NCBI GenBank assembly: GCA_903939555.1
Contig: CAJAHV010000261.1
Span: 1-9,486, forward strand
DNA from: an uncultured Alphaproteobacteria bacterium
GTDB lineage: Bacteria; Pseudomonadota; Alphaproteobacteria; Sphingomonadales; Sphingomonadaceae
Length of the DNA: 9,486 nt
Reading direction: 5' to 3'
The notes under the pieces were generated by a model. The model was not told the origin of the DNA. It saw nothing but the letters and a program-made list of their open reading frames with translations, and did not search any database. Of this stretch, positions 1-6,446 are shown piece by piece; within the stretch, counting starts at the first letter, position 1; every line of letters begins with the position of its first letter. The position numbers and the translations under genes were made by a program.

Positions 1-550
1 ACACACTGGCCTTGTCGGCGGTGCGCTCGATCTTCATCGCCAACGTCGCATTATACTGGGTCACCGAATAAACTTCGACGCCGCCCCAGCCGCCACCCCA
101 GCCGCCAAAACCACCACCAAAACCGCCACCCCAATAGGGATCCCAGCCCCAGCGCCCCCAGCCGCCAGTCCATCCACCATTCCAGCCACCGGGACCACCG
201 CCCCAGCCGCCCCAACCACCCATGCCGGGCCGAGACTGCAATTTTTCGCGTGGCGGACCGATGTTGTAATCAAGCAATACGGTCAGGCTGGCCGCAGCAG
301 GCGTTGGCGCTTCGGTCATCCCGGTGGCAAGCAGCCGCTGCCGCACAAGATTGGCATAGGTAGCGAATTCCAGCCCGCCCGCATTGGCGGCATCGCGCGG
401 CTGGATGGTAAAGCTTTGTCCGGCTGGTGCCGGCAGGACTGAAAAGCGCGCCACCCTGGCCTCGAATGTCGGGGCGCAACCAGCCAGCAATGCCAATGTG
501 GCGACCGGCAGCAGCAATTTTCGGGCAACAGACAGAGCGGTAAAAGCCAT
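1..550 (-). CDS. DUF4136-like lipoprotein with Gly/Trp-rich insert (3' end outside window)
   Basis: The reading frame is open from an ATG at 550 to the window edge (183 codons seen, no stop). Residues 10-25 are a short lipoprotein signal: K11, a hydrophobic run, then the lipobox LLAGC with the acylated cysteine at C25, so the mature protein should be anchored in an envelope membrane. Residues 29-100 resemble the start of DUF4136 proteins (FSVLP early on, then a segment ending VLLDYNIG). Residues 109-157 are almost only Gly, Trp, Phe and Pro, with ten Trp between 113 and 155. After it, VEVYSVTQYNATLAMKIERT looks like the closing beta region of DUF4136. AAAGGG at 559-564 lies 8 bases before the ATG. 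The gene follows trpS by 95 bases. Function is unknown. The family call is from pattern memory; lipoprotein status is well supported. Confidence 0.75.
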   Translation of the reverse strand, partial: MAFTALSVARKLLLPVATLALLAGCAPTFEARVARFSVLPAPAGQSFTIQPRDAANAGGLEFATYANLVRQRLLATGMTEAPTPAAASLTVLLDYNIGPPREKLQSRPGMGGWGGWGGGPGGWNGGWTGGWGRWGWDPYWGGGFGGGFGGWGGGWGGVEVYSVTQYNATLAMKIERTADKASV

Positions 551-645
551 GGTGGCAACCCTTTGCAATTAACTTCTCTTCAGGTGAGGCCGAGTCTGCG
601 CTTTTTCAACTGAATGGCCACTGAATTCGGCCGCACAGCGACGAT

Positions 646-1641
646 TTATCCCGTGAAGCCCACGGCTCGGTGCACATCGGCCAGCACGGGCTCGGCAATC
701 GCACTGGCTCGGGCCGCGCCCTTGGCCAAAATGGCGTCGATGGCAGCACTATCCCGGCGCAGCACGGCAAAGCGAGCGTTGATCGGCGCCAGCGCGGCGA
801 CCATCACATCGGCAAGCGCTGGCTTGAACTGGCCAAAGCCCTGGCCGCCATGATCGCGCAACACATCGGCAATGCTGCGATCCGACAACGCCGCCATGAT
901 GCCGACCAGATTGGCCGCTTCGGGTCGGCCCGCCAATCCAGCGGGTTCGGATGGCAGTGCATCGGCATCGGTGCGGGCGCGCTTGATCTTCTGCGCGATC
1001 GCATCGGCATCGTCGGTCATGTTGATCCGTGCCGCATCGCTGGGATCGGACTTGGACATCTTGGCGCTGCCATCGCGCAGGCTCATCACCCGCGTCGCCG
1101 GGCCTTCTATGACTGGTTCGGGCAACGGAAAGACATCGATCCCCATGTCGGTATTGAACTTGGCGGCAATGTCGCGCGCCAGTTCGAGATGCTGTTTCTG
1201 ATCATCGCCGACCGGCACATGGGTGGCGCGATAGGCCAGAATATCGGCGGCCTGCAGCACCGGATAGGTATAAAGCCCGACACTGGCGCCTTCGCGGTCC
1301 TTGCCCGATTTTTCCTTGAACTGGGTCATGCGATTGAGCCAGCCAACACGTGCCGTGCACATCAGCACCCAGGCGATTTCGGCATGGGCGCGCACCTGAC
1401 TCTGCTGGAACAAGATGGCACGATCGGGATCGATCCCGCTGGCGATCAATGCCGCCGCCATTTCGCGAATGCCATTGCGCAGCGTCGCCGGGTCTTGTGC
1501 GACCGTGATCGCATGCAGGTCGACGACGCAATAGATGCACTCATGTGCATCCTGCATCGTCACCCATTTGCGGATGGCGCCGAGATAATTGCCCAGGTGC
1601 AGATTGCCGGTGGGCTGGATGCCGGAAAAAACGCGGCTCAT
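646..1641 (-). CDS. trpS: Tryptophan--tRNA ligase (TrpRS)
   Basis: This cytoplasmic class I aminoacyl-tRNA synthetase joins tryptophan to tRNA-Trp using ATP. At 331 residues it has the normal bacterial length. The HIGH-type ATP-binding motif is seen as TGNLHLGN at 11-18, just after SGIQPTG, and the KMSKS loop is exact at 194-198. The conserved block VPVGDDQKQHLELAR at 142-156 is present, as is WLNRMTQFKEK (101-111). The ATG at 1641 overlaps the murJ stop by 4 bases (ATGA), with AAAGG about 10 bases upstream inside murJ, so translation is probably coupled to murJ. The stop is TAA at 646-648. Nothing in the sequence suggests a trp-responsive leader, since the gene has no leader of its own here. 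The protein looks intact and ordinary. Confidence 0.97.
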   Translation of the reverse strand: MSRVFSGIQPTGNLHLGNYLGAIRKWVTMQDAHECIYCVVDLHAITVAQDPATLRNGIREMAAALIASGIDPDRAILFQQSQVRAHAEIAWVLMCTARVGWLNRMTQFKEKSGKDREGASVGLYTYPVLQAADILAYRATHVPVGDDQKQHLELARDIAAKFNTDMGIDVFPLPEPVIEGPATRVMSLRDGSAKMSKSDPSDAARINMTDDADAIAQKIKRARTDADALPSEPAGLAGRPEAANLVGIMAALSDRSIADVLRDHGGQGFGQFKPALADVMVAALAPINARFAVLRRDSAAIDAILAKGAARASAIAEPVLADVHRAVGFTG

Positions 1642-3209
1642 GCAGACGTGCCTTTGCGGGTAAATTGCGCCTTGAGTTCAGCAAGGGTGAATAGGCCAAG
1701 AAGCCGGGCCGCGCCAAGATAGGCGATGCCTCCGGTGGTAAGCAGCAGCACAAGCGCGCCGGCGCGTGCCACCAGCGCCCCGCCGAGCCATGGCGCCAGC
1801 AGCAGACCAAACCCGACCAATACCGGCAGCATCACCAGCGTGGCAACGACCAGACGCGGCAACCGCTGCGCCAGCCGCGCATCGATGACGAAATGCCCGC
1901 GCCGGTGCAGCACCCAATACAGCGCTCCCGCATTGACCCAAGCCGCCACTGCGGTCGACAGCGCAATACCGACATGACCGAGCGGCCAGACCAGCAGCAG
2001 ATTGCCGACAAGATTGACCAGCATCGAAGCGATCGCAATGCGGACCGGCAACCGGGTATCCTGCCGGGCGTGGAAGCCGGGCGTGAGCACCTTGATCAGC
2101 ACATAGGCAGGCAACCCAAGTGAAAATGCCGCCAACGCGCGCGCCGTGGGCAGCGTATCTTCGGCGCGGAACGCTCCATATTGCAACAGGCTTCGGATGA
2201 TCGGCTCGGCCGATACCGTCAGCGCGGCGGCCGCGGGCAAGGTCAGCAGCAGCACAAGTTCGACGGCGCGATTTTGGGTATGGACTGCCGCCGCATCCTG
2301 CCCCGCCCCCAATTGCCGCGACAGCGCCGGCAGCATGGCGGTGCCGACGCCGATCCCGATAAGACCGAGCGGCAATTGGTTGAGCCTATCGGCATAATAG
2401 AGGTAGGAAACAGCGCCTTCGGGCAGGAATCGCGCCGCCAGCGCCGTCGAAATCAGCAGGTTGAACTGAACCGCGCCGGCGCCAAGCGCCGCTGGCAAAA
2501 TCAACGTGAGCAGCGTCTTGACCTTGTCTGTCAGTTGCGGCCGACGCAGCTTGAGACGGATATCGGCGCGCCAGCACGCCCACAGCAGCCAACCGAACTG
2601 CAGAATCCCGCCCACCGTGACGCACACCGCCTGCACTCGCGCCGTTTCGGCCGGATCCGGGCCATGGAACAACAGCATACCGGCAATCAACGCCAAGTTG
2701 AGCAGAATCGGCGCTGCGGCATTGACCCAAAAGCGGCCGATCGAATTGAGCAGCCCGCCGAGCAGCGACACCAGACTGATCAACAGCAGATAGGGGAAGG
2801 TCAGGCGGGTAAAATCGACCGTCAGCGCAAACTTGCCCGGTGCCGCGTCGGGAAAGCCGCCTGTCAACGCCCACACAACCGGCGCCGTCGCAATGACCAT
2901 CACCAGCGTGAACAGCGCCAGGAAAGGCAGCAACACCGACAGCACATCTTCGGCGAAACGCTTGGCGCCGGCAGTATCGCCGCCATCAGCACCGACCTGG
3001 CGGTTGAACATCGGCACGAAGGCCGACGCAAAGGCACCTTCGGCAAACAGCGCACGGAACAGATTGGGTAGGCGAAAGGCGATGAGAAAGGCATCAGCCG
3101 AGGCACCGGCGCCGACAAAGGCGGCCTGCAACACATCGCGAACAAAGCCGGCAATGCGCGAAATCAACGTCAGGCCACCGATCGTGGCCGTGGCCCTGAC
3201 GAGGTTCAT
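1638..3209 (-). CDS. murJ: Lipid II flippase MurJ (MviN)
   Basis: MurJ is a multi-pass inner-membrane protein of the MOP superfamily that flips lipid II to the periplasmic face for peptidoglycan synthesis. At 523 residues with about fourteen hydrophobic segments it fits the family. The N-terminal signature ISRIAGFVRD (16-25) is followed by ASADAFLIAFRLPNLFRALF (36-55); R18, R24, D39 and R52 fall at the same numbers as the functionally important charges of E. coli MurJ. YYADRLNQLPLG (271-282) carries R275, matching E. coli R270; the E. coli E273 position is Q278, a wording I recall as usual in alphaproteobacteria. The ATG at 3209 gives a start that aligns with the family; its ribosome binding site is weak (GGTGAT). 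It lies 71 bases after secB and overlaps trpS by 4 bases. Confidence 0.96.
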   Translation of the reverse strand: MNLVRATATIGGLTLISRIAGFVRDVLQAAFVGAGASADAFLIAFRLPNLFRALFAEGAFASAFVPMFNRQVGADGGDTAGAKRFAEDVLSVLLPFLALFTLVMVIATAPVVWALTGGFPDAAPGKFALTVDFTRLTFPYLLLISLVSLLGGLLNSIGRFWVNAAAPILLNLALIAGMLLFHGPDPAETARVQAVCVTVGGILQFGWLLWACWRADIRLKLRRPQLTDKVKTLLTLILPAALGAGAVQFNLLISTALAARFLPEGAVSYLYYADRLNQLPLGLIGIGVGTAMLPALSRQLGAGQDAAAVHTQNRAVELVLLLTLPAAAALTVSAEPIIRSLLQYGAFRAEDTLPTARALAAFSLGLPAYVLIKVLTPGFHARQDTRLPVRIAIASMLVNLVGNLLLVWPLGHVGIALSTAVAAWVNAGALYWVLHRRGHFVIDARLAQRLPRLVVATLVMLPVLVGFGLLLAPWLGGALVARAGALVLLLTTGGIAYLGAARLLGLFTLAELKAQFTRKGTSA

Positions 3210-3229
3210 GACATAATCACCCGCAGTTC

Positions 3230-3274
3230 ATGCCGGCGCGGCGGCATTACCCTCTCCCCGGCGGGGAGAGAGGG
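3230..3274 (-). repeat. Paired hairpins in the secB-murJ spacer
   Basis: Two inverted repeats lie side by side in the 71-base gap. The first pairs ATGCCG (3230-3235) with CGGCAT (3242-3247). The second pairs CTCTCCCC (3252-3259) with GGGGAGAG (3263-3270) around a 3-base loop, extended by CC/GG past a bulge. Read on the transcribed strand, the second hairpin comes 10 bases after the secB stop and is not followed by a U run, so it is a poor intrinsic terminator. It could block 3' exonucleases, act as a weak pause, or belong to a dispersed family of CCCTCTCCCC palindromes; the sequence alone does not decide. Confidence 0.5.
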
Positions 3275-3280
3275 GATAGA

Positions 3281-3763
3281 TCACGCGTTGCCGCCCTGGG
3301 CACCCTGCTGCGCCATGTAAAGCGAAGCAAAGTCGATCGGATCGAGCATAAGCGGCGGGAAGCCACCATCGCGTACCGAATCGGCGACGATGCGGCGGGC
3401 GAACGGGAACAGGATTCGCGGCGCTTCGATAATCAGGAAGGGCTCGAGCGCTTCTTCAGGCACGTTGGTCAGCCCGAACAGTCCCGCGTAAAGCAGATCA
3501 ATGACAAAGGCGACCGCATCGCCTGCCGTCGCCTTGGCAGTGATCTTCAGTTCGACTTCGAACATCGCATCGCCGGCACGCTTGGCATTGACCGCGACAT
3601 TGACTTCGATGCGCGGCTGCTCCGTCGTCTGCAGAGATGCCGGCGCATTGGGGTTTTCGAAGGACAGATCCTTCACATATTGCGTCAGGATCGACACCTG
3701 CGGCATCGGCTCGTTGCCGTCAAAGCCGTTTTCGGTCGGCATCATATCGATTTCGTCAGCCAT
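3281..3763 (-). CDS. secB: Protein-export chaperone SecB
   Basis: SecB is a cytoplasmic tetrameric chaperone that holds secretory precursors unfolded and passes them to SecA for export through SecYEG. The 160 residues show the family core: SILTQYVKDLSFENPNAP (24-41), the beta strands RIEVNVAVNA and FEVELKITA, then IIEAPRILFPFARRIVAD (111-128) and GGFPPLMLDPIDFASLY (133-149). A115 sits where many relatives carry Cys (ECPR), a minor change. The N-terminal tail before residue 21 is acidic and variable, as is common. AAGGA lies 7 bases before the ATG at 3763. The gene begins 68 bases after rplQ, past a strong hairpin, and is followed by murJ. It is not a normal member of the alpha operon, so its link to the ribosomal genes is a local arrangement. 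Confidence 0.96.
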   Translation of the reverse strand: MADEIDMMPTENGFDGNEPMPQVSILTQYVKDLSFENPNAPASLQTTEQPRIEVNVAVNAKRAGDAMFEVELKITAKATAGDAVAFVIDLLYAGLFGLTNVPEEALEPFLIIEAPRILFPFARRIVADSVRDGGFPPLMLDPIDFASLYMAQQGAQGGNA

Positions 3764-3780
3764 GATCTCGTCCTTCGATC

Positions 3781-3828
3781 AAACCGGGGCAGTGGCGCGC
3801 GCAGGCCCTGCCCGCTGCGCGCCGGTTT
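3781..3828 (-). terminator. Hairpin after rplQ, possible terminator or processing site
   Basis: The gap between rplQ and secB is filled by nested inverted repeats. The outer arms are AAACCGG (3781-3787) and CCGGTTT (3822-3828). Inside, GGCGCGC (3794-3800) pairs with GCGCGCC (3817-3823), sharing two bases with the outer arm, and GCAG/CTGC closes a small inner loop. GGGCAG/CTGCCC is a competing pair. On the transcript the last arm ends in UUUGAUC, a short U run, so termination would be partial at best. It starts 3 bases after the rplQ stop, which suits the end of the alpha operon with read-through into secB. Confidence 0.45.
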
Positions 3829-3831
3829 CGA

Positions 3832-4242
3832 TCACTCGTCGTCGAAGCTCTGCACCGGGCCGGAATCCTGGCCCTTGGCACTGGTATCGCGATCAACCAG
3901 TTCGACGATCGCCATCGGCGTCGCATCCGAACGACGAATGCCGGCCTTGACGATGCGGACATAGCCACCCGGGCGATCAGCGTAACGCGCCGCCAGCGTG
4001 TCGAACAGCTTGATCAGCTGGTCATCATCCCCGAGCCGGGCATGCGCCAGACGGCGGTTCGACAGACCACCGTGCTTGGCGAGCGTGATCAGCTTTTCCA
4101 TGTACGGGCGGATTTCGCGCGCCTTGGGAAGCGTCGTCTTGATCTGTTCGTGCTTAATAAGGCTGGCGGCCATGTTGCGGAACATCGCCAGACGATGGCT
4201 GGTGGTCCGGCCGAGCTTGCGATGGGCATTACCGTGACGCAT
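3832..4242 (-). CDS. rplQ: 50S ribosomal protein L17
   Basis: L17 is a protein of the large ribosomal subunit near the exit tunnel. The 136-residue product opens with the family's near-invariant MRHGNAHRKLGRTTSHRLAM and continues with NMAASLIKHEQIKTTLPKAREIRPYMEKLITLAK (24-57). The C-terminal part after VRIVKAGIRRSDATPMAIVELVDR is a short acidic tail, which varies among species. The start ATG at 4242 is fixed by the family N-terminus and has GGAG 8 bases upstream. It follows rpoA, as in nearly all proteobacteria, but with a 111-base structured spacer. It is the last gene of the alpha operon; a hairpin follows the TGA stop. Confidence 0.97.
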   Translation of the reverse strand: MRHGNAHRKLGRTTSHRLAMFRNMAASLIKHEQIKTTLPKAREIRPYMEKLITLAKHGGLSNRRLAHARLGDDDQLIKLFDTLAARYADRPGGYVRIVKAGIRRSDATPMAIVELVDRDTSAKGQDSGPVQSFDDE

Positions 4243-4262
4243 GATTAGTCTCCGTTCGATAG

Positions 4263-4349
4263 GGGGCCGTGTCAGGTACCCCGGATCAGGCTGAAAATGG
4301 GGTCAGCCGAAAGCCCCTCTGCTCGCTTTGTGTCGCGGCAATCCGCGAC
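4263..4349 (-). other. Structured rpoA-rplQ spacer (hairpins, possible pseudoknot)
   Basis: Three inverted repeats are visible. GTCGCGG (4332-4338) pairs perfectly with CCGCGAC (4343-4349) around a 4-base loop; on the transcript it lies 4 bases after the rpoA stop. GGCTGA (4289-4294) pairs with TCAGCC (4303-4308). GGGGC (4263-4267) can pair with GCCCC (4313-4317) and enclose that hairpin. In addition, CCCC at 4279-4282 can pair with GGGG at 4299-4302 in the loop, which would cross the second stem and make a pseudoknot-like fold. No U run follows any of them. The fold is read by eye, not computed. Confidence 0.45.
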
Positions 4350-4353
4350 TCGA

Positions 4354-5400
4354 TCAGAATTCCTGCTCGAGCTTCTTGGCCATTTCCTCGATATTTTCCG
4401 GCGGCCAACCCGAAATTTCCATGCCGAGACGCAGACCCATATGGCTGAGCACTTCCTTGATTTCGTTCAAGGACTTGCGGCCGAAATTCGGGGTACGCAG
4501 CATTTCGCTTTCGGTCTTCTGGACCAGATCACCGATATAAATGATGTTGTCGTTCTTCAGGCAGTTTGCCGAACGCACCGACAGTTCCAGTTCATCGACC
4601 TTCTTGAGCAGGAAGCGGTTGATGACCGTGTTGTCATCGACTTCGATCGGGCCACCGGCAGGCGCCGCAACAGGCGCTGCCACGACAACGTCTTCGAAAT
4701 TGACGAACAGCTGGAGTTGGTCCTGCAGGATCTTGGCGGCATAGGCGAGCGCATCGTCGGGCGTGACGGTGCCATCGGTTTCAACCTGGATGGTCAGCTT
4801 GTCGAAATCCAGCTCCTGGCCGACGCGGGTGTTGTCGACCTTGTAGCTGACCTGACGCACCGGCGAATATAGCGCATCAACAGGGATCAGTCCGATCGGC
4901 GCATCGGCCGGACGGTTGGCGCTGGCCGGGACATAGCCCTTGCCAGCTTCGACAGTCAGTTCCATGTTGAGTGTCGCGCCATCGTCGAGCGTGCAGATGA
5001 CGAGGTCCTTGTTCAGGACTTCCATGTCACCCGATACCGCGATCTGGCCGGCGGTGACTTCACCCGGGCCTGTGGCGGCGAGATGCACACGCTTGGGCTG
5101 GTCGCCCTGCATGCGAATCGCAACCTGCTTGATGTTGAGCACGATGTCGGTGACATCTTCGCGAACACCTGCAAGCGAAGAGAATTCGTGCAGCACGCCA
5201 TCGATCTTGATGGCCGTGACAGCCGCTCCCTGCAACGACGACAGCAGCACACGGCGCAGGGCGTTGCCCAGCGTCAGGCCGAAGCCGCGCTCCAGCGGCT
5301 CGGCAATGAAGCTGCTCTTGCGGCGACCATCGGCGCTGGGGCGGGTTTCAAGCCGGTTCGGCTTCTTGAGTTCGGTCCAGTTCTTGGCAATGACAGCCAC
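4354..5400 (-). CDS. rpoA: DNA-directed RNA polymerase subunit alpha
   Basis: The alpha subunit dimerises to seed RNA polymerase assembly and touches promoter DNA and activators with its C-terminal domain. In this 348-residue protein the N-terminal domain (about 1-238) holds the assembly motif GFGLTLGNALRRVLLSSL (39-56). An Ala/Pro/Gly-rich linker (about 239-252) leads to the C-terminal domain with ELSVRSANCLKNDNIIYIGDLV (272-293), where R276 corresponds to the UP-element-contacting R265 of E. coli, and TPNFGRKSLNEIKEVL (303-318). GWPPENIEE follows. The start codon is GTG at 5400: the strong GAGGTGAG site at 5403-5410 and the family N-terminus (AKNWTELKKPN) both fix it. It lies between rpsK and rplQ, the usual alpha-operon place. 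The protein is intact. Confidence 0.97.
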   Translation of the reverse strand: MAVIAKNWTELKKPNRLETRPSADGRRKSSFIAEPLERGFGLTLGNALRRVLLSSLQGAAVTAIKIDGVLHEFSSLAGVREDVTDIVLNIKQVAIRMQGDQPKRVHLAATGPGEVTAGQIAVSGDMEVLNKDLVICTLDDGATLNMELTVEAGKGYVPASANRPADAPIGLIPVDALYSPVRQVSYKVDNTRVGQELDFDKLTIQVETDGTVTPDDALAYAAKILQDQLQLFVNFEDVVVAAPVAAPAGGPIEVDDNTVINRFLLKKVDELELSVRSANCLKNDNIIYIGDLVQKTESEMLRTPNFGRKSLNEIKEVLSHMGLRLGMEISGWPPENIEEMAKKLEQEF

Positions 5401-5402
5401 AG

Positions 5403-5410
5403 GCTCACCT
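5403..5410 (-). promoter_or_regulatory. Ribosome binding site of rpoA (supports GTG start)
   Basis: On the minus strand the bases read AGGTGAGC, within GATGAGGTGAGCCT, directly ahead of the GTG at 5400. GAGGTGA is a long match to the 16S anti-Shine-Dalgarno sequence at normal spacing, and no ATG in frame near it would give the family N-terminus. Confidence 0.8.
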
Positions 5411-5417
5411 CATCTTT

Positions 5418-5448
5418 GGAAAGGGGCGGATCGTCACCCGCCCGTTCC
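5418..5448 (-). other. Hairpin in the rpsK-rpoA spacer
   Basis: GGGCGG (5424-5429) pairs with CCGCCC (5438-5443) around an 8-base loop, and after a small internal loop GGAA (5418-5421) pairs with TTCC (5445-5448). The 10-bp structure ends 7 bases before the rpoA ribosome binding site. No U run follows, so it is not a good terminator; it might set the relative translation or stability of the rpsK and rpoA parts of the message. Confidence 0.4.
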
Positions 5449-5505
5449 GTCATCAAACAGTCGAAAATCCGCGCCCGGGGGCGAGCACGGCCGAAGCGGA
5501 CAGCG

Positions 5506-5895
5506 TCAGACGCGACGACGCTTCGGCGGACGCACGCCATTGTGCGGTATCGGCGTCACATCGCGGATGGCGGTGATCTGAAAGCCCACGGCCTGCAGCG
5601 CGCGCAGCGCCGATTCGCGACCCGAACCGGGCCCGCGCACTTCGACTTCCAGCGTGCGGACGCCATGTTCGGCAGCCTTCTTGCCGGCATCTTCGGCGGC
5701 CATCTGGGCCGCGAACGGTGTCGACTTGCGGCTGCCCTTGAAACCCATGGTCCCCGCCGACGACCAGGCAATCGCATTGCCCTGTGCATCGGTGATGGTG
5801 ATCATGGTGTTGTTGAAGCTGGCGTTCACATGGGCGACACCAGAGGTAATGTTCTTGCGCTCGCGGCGCTTGATGCGTGCAACTTCGCGTGCCAT
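5506..5895 (-). CDS. rpsK: 30S ribosomal protein S11
   Basis: S11 is a small-subunit platform protein that contacts 16S rRNA near the mRNA exit. The 129-residue product matches the family along its length: GVAHVNASFNNTMITITDAQGN (19-40), SAGTMGFKGSRKSTPFAAQ (46-64), and VEVRGPGSGRESALRAL (84-100). The C-terminus DVTPIPHNGVRPPKRRRV contains the N119-G120 pair at which E. coli S11 carries an isoaspartate; the residue after it is Val where many bacteria have Cys. The ATG at 5895 is preceded by AGGA about 8 bases upstream. It follows rpsM by 54 bases and precedes rpoA by 105. The usual rpsD gene of enterobacterial alpha operons is absent here, as is normal in alphaproteobacteria. Confidence 0.97.
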   Translation of the reverse strand: MAREVARIKRRERKNITSGVAHVNASFNNTMITITDAQGNAIAWSSAGTMGFKGSRKSTPFAAQMAAEDAGKKAAEHGVRTLEVEVRGPGSGRESALRALQAVGFQITAIRDVTPIPHNGVRPPKRRRV

Positions 5896-5949
5896 CGAAA
5901 AATCCTAATCCGTTCAATCGATCTGGAGAAAAAAGCGGCGCCTTGCGGC

Positions 5950-6318
5950 TTACTTCTTCTTGCCGGCGATCGGCTTGGCCTTGCCCTTGCGGGTACGCGC
6001 ATTGGTGTGGGTGCGCTGACCGCGGACCGGCAGACCCTTGCGATGACGCAGGCCACGATAGCAGGCGAGGTCCATCAAACGCTTGATGTTCATCGCGGTC
6101 TGGCGACGCAGATCGCCTTCGACCGTGAGTTCACGATCAATGAGTTCGCGAATTTGCAGAACTTCAGCGTCGGTCAGGTCCTGTACCCGGCGCTCGATGG
6201 GAAAACCAAGATCCTTGGTGATCCGCGAGGCAGTGGTACGGCCAATGCCGTGGATGTAGGTCAAGGCGATTTCAACGCGCTTGTTGGTCGGGATATTCAC
6301 ACCCGCAATACGTGCCAC
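5950..6318 (-). CDS. rpsM: 30S ribosomal protein S13
   Basis: S13 sits in the head of the small subunit and forms bridges to the large subunit. The 122-residue protein begins MARIAGVNIPTNKRVEIALT and has YIHGIGRTTASRI (21-33) and the family signature GLRHRKGLPVRGQRTHTNAR (89-108), ending in a Lys-rich tail. The start codon is GTG at 6318, fixed by the family N-terminus and by GGAAGGA at 6327-6333, 8 bases upstream. This is the first gene of the alpha-operon part and has its own 179-base upstream spacer with promoter-like and structured elements, so it may be transcribed independently of secY-adk as well as by read-through. Confidence 0.97.
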   Translation of the reverse strand: MARIAGVNIPTNKRVEIALTYIHGIGRTTASRITKDLGFPIERRVQDLTDAEVLQIRELIDRELTVEGDLRRQTAMNIKRLMDLACYRGLRHRKGLPVRGQRTHTNARTRKGKAKPIAGKKK

Positions 6319-6326
6319 AGATTATT

Positions 6327-6333
6327 TCCTTCC
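6327..6333 (-). promoter_or_regulatory. Ribosome binding site of rpsM (supports GTG start)
   Basis: The minus strand reads GGAAGGA here, then eight bases, then GTG at 6318. AAGGA matches the anti-Shine-Dalgarno sequence and the spacing is ideal, which supports the GTG start. Confidence 0.75.
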
Positions 6334-6378
6334 AAGCTCCACAGGATGCGCTGGGCAGGCACCCCATCTCAAAGCAAG

Positions 6379-6419
6379 AACCGGACAGCCATCATGGCCG
6401 CCGGGTCAGTGATCCGGTT
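6379..6419 (-). other. Leader hairpin upstream of rpsM
   Basis: Arms of 7 bases, AACCGGA (6379-6385) and TCCGGTT (6413-6419), enclose a smaller hairpin GCCA/TGGC (6388-6391 with 6395-6398, 3-base loop). The structure would lie near the 5' end of a transcript starting around 6426 and about 60 bases ahead of the rpsM start. It is not followed by a U run. It could be a protein-binding operator or simply a stabilising 5' structure. Confidence 0.4.
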
Positions 6420-6428
6420 TATCGGAAC

Positions 6429-6446
6429 GCGTCGGTTAGCGTCGGT
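6429..6446. repeat. 8-base direct repeat with 10-base period in the rpsM promoter region
   Basis: GCGTCGGT occurs at 6429-6436 and again at 6439-6446, separated by two bases, so the copies are one helical turn apart. They cover the candidate -10 box and part of the spacer. Tandem half-sites on one DNA face are typical of regulator binding, but two copies of 8 bases in GC-rich DNA can also arise by chance. Confidence 0.45.

Noticed and set aside
581..609. A sigma-70 promoter for the lipoprotein gene from TTGAAA
   Set aside because: Seventeen bases downstream the sequence is CACCTG, which does not resemble a -10 box; no promoter is called.
670..1722. A 350-codon open frame on the plus strand opposite trpS and the end of murJ
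   Set aside because: It is a shadow of trpS, rich in His/Gly/Arg from reversed codons, with no recognisable domain.
2181..3071. A 296-codon Gln/Arg-rich open frame on the plus strand opposite murJ
   Set aside because: Composition follows from the reverse of hydrophobic murJ codons; nothing suggests a protein.
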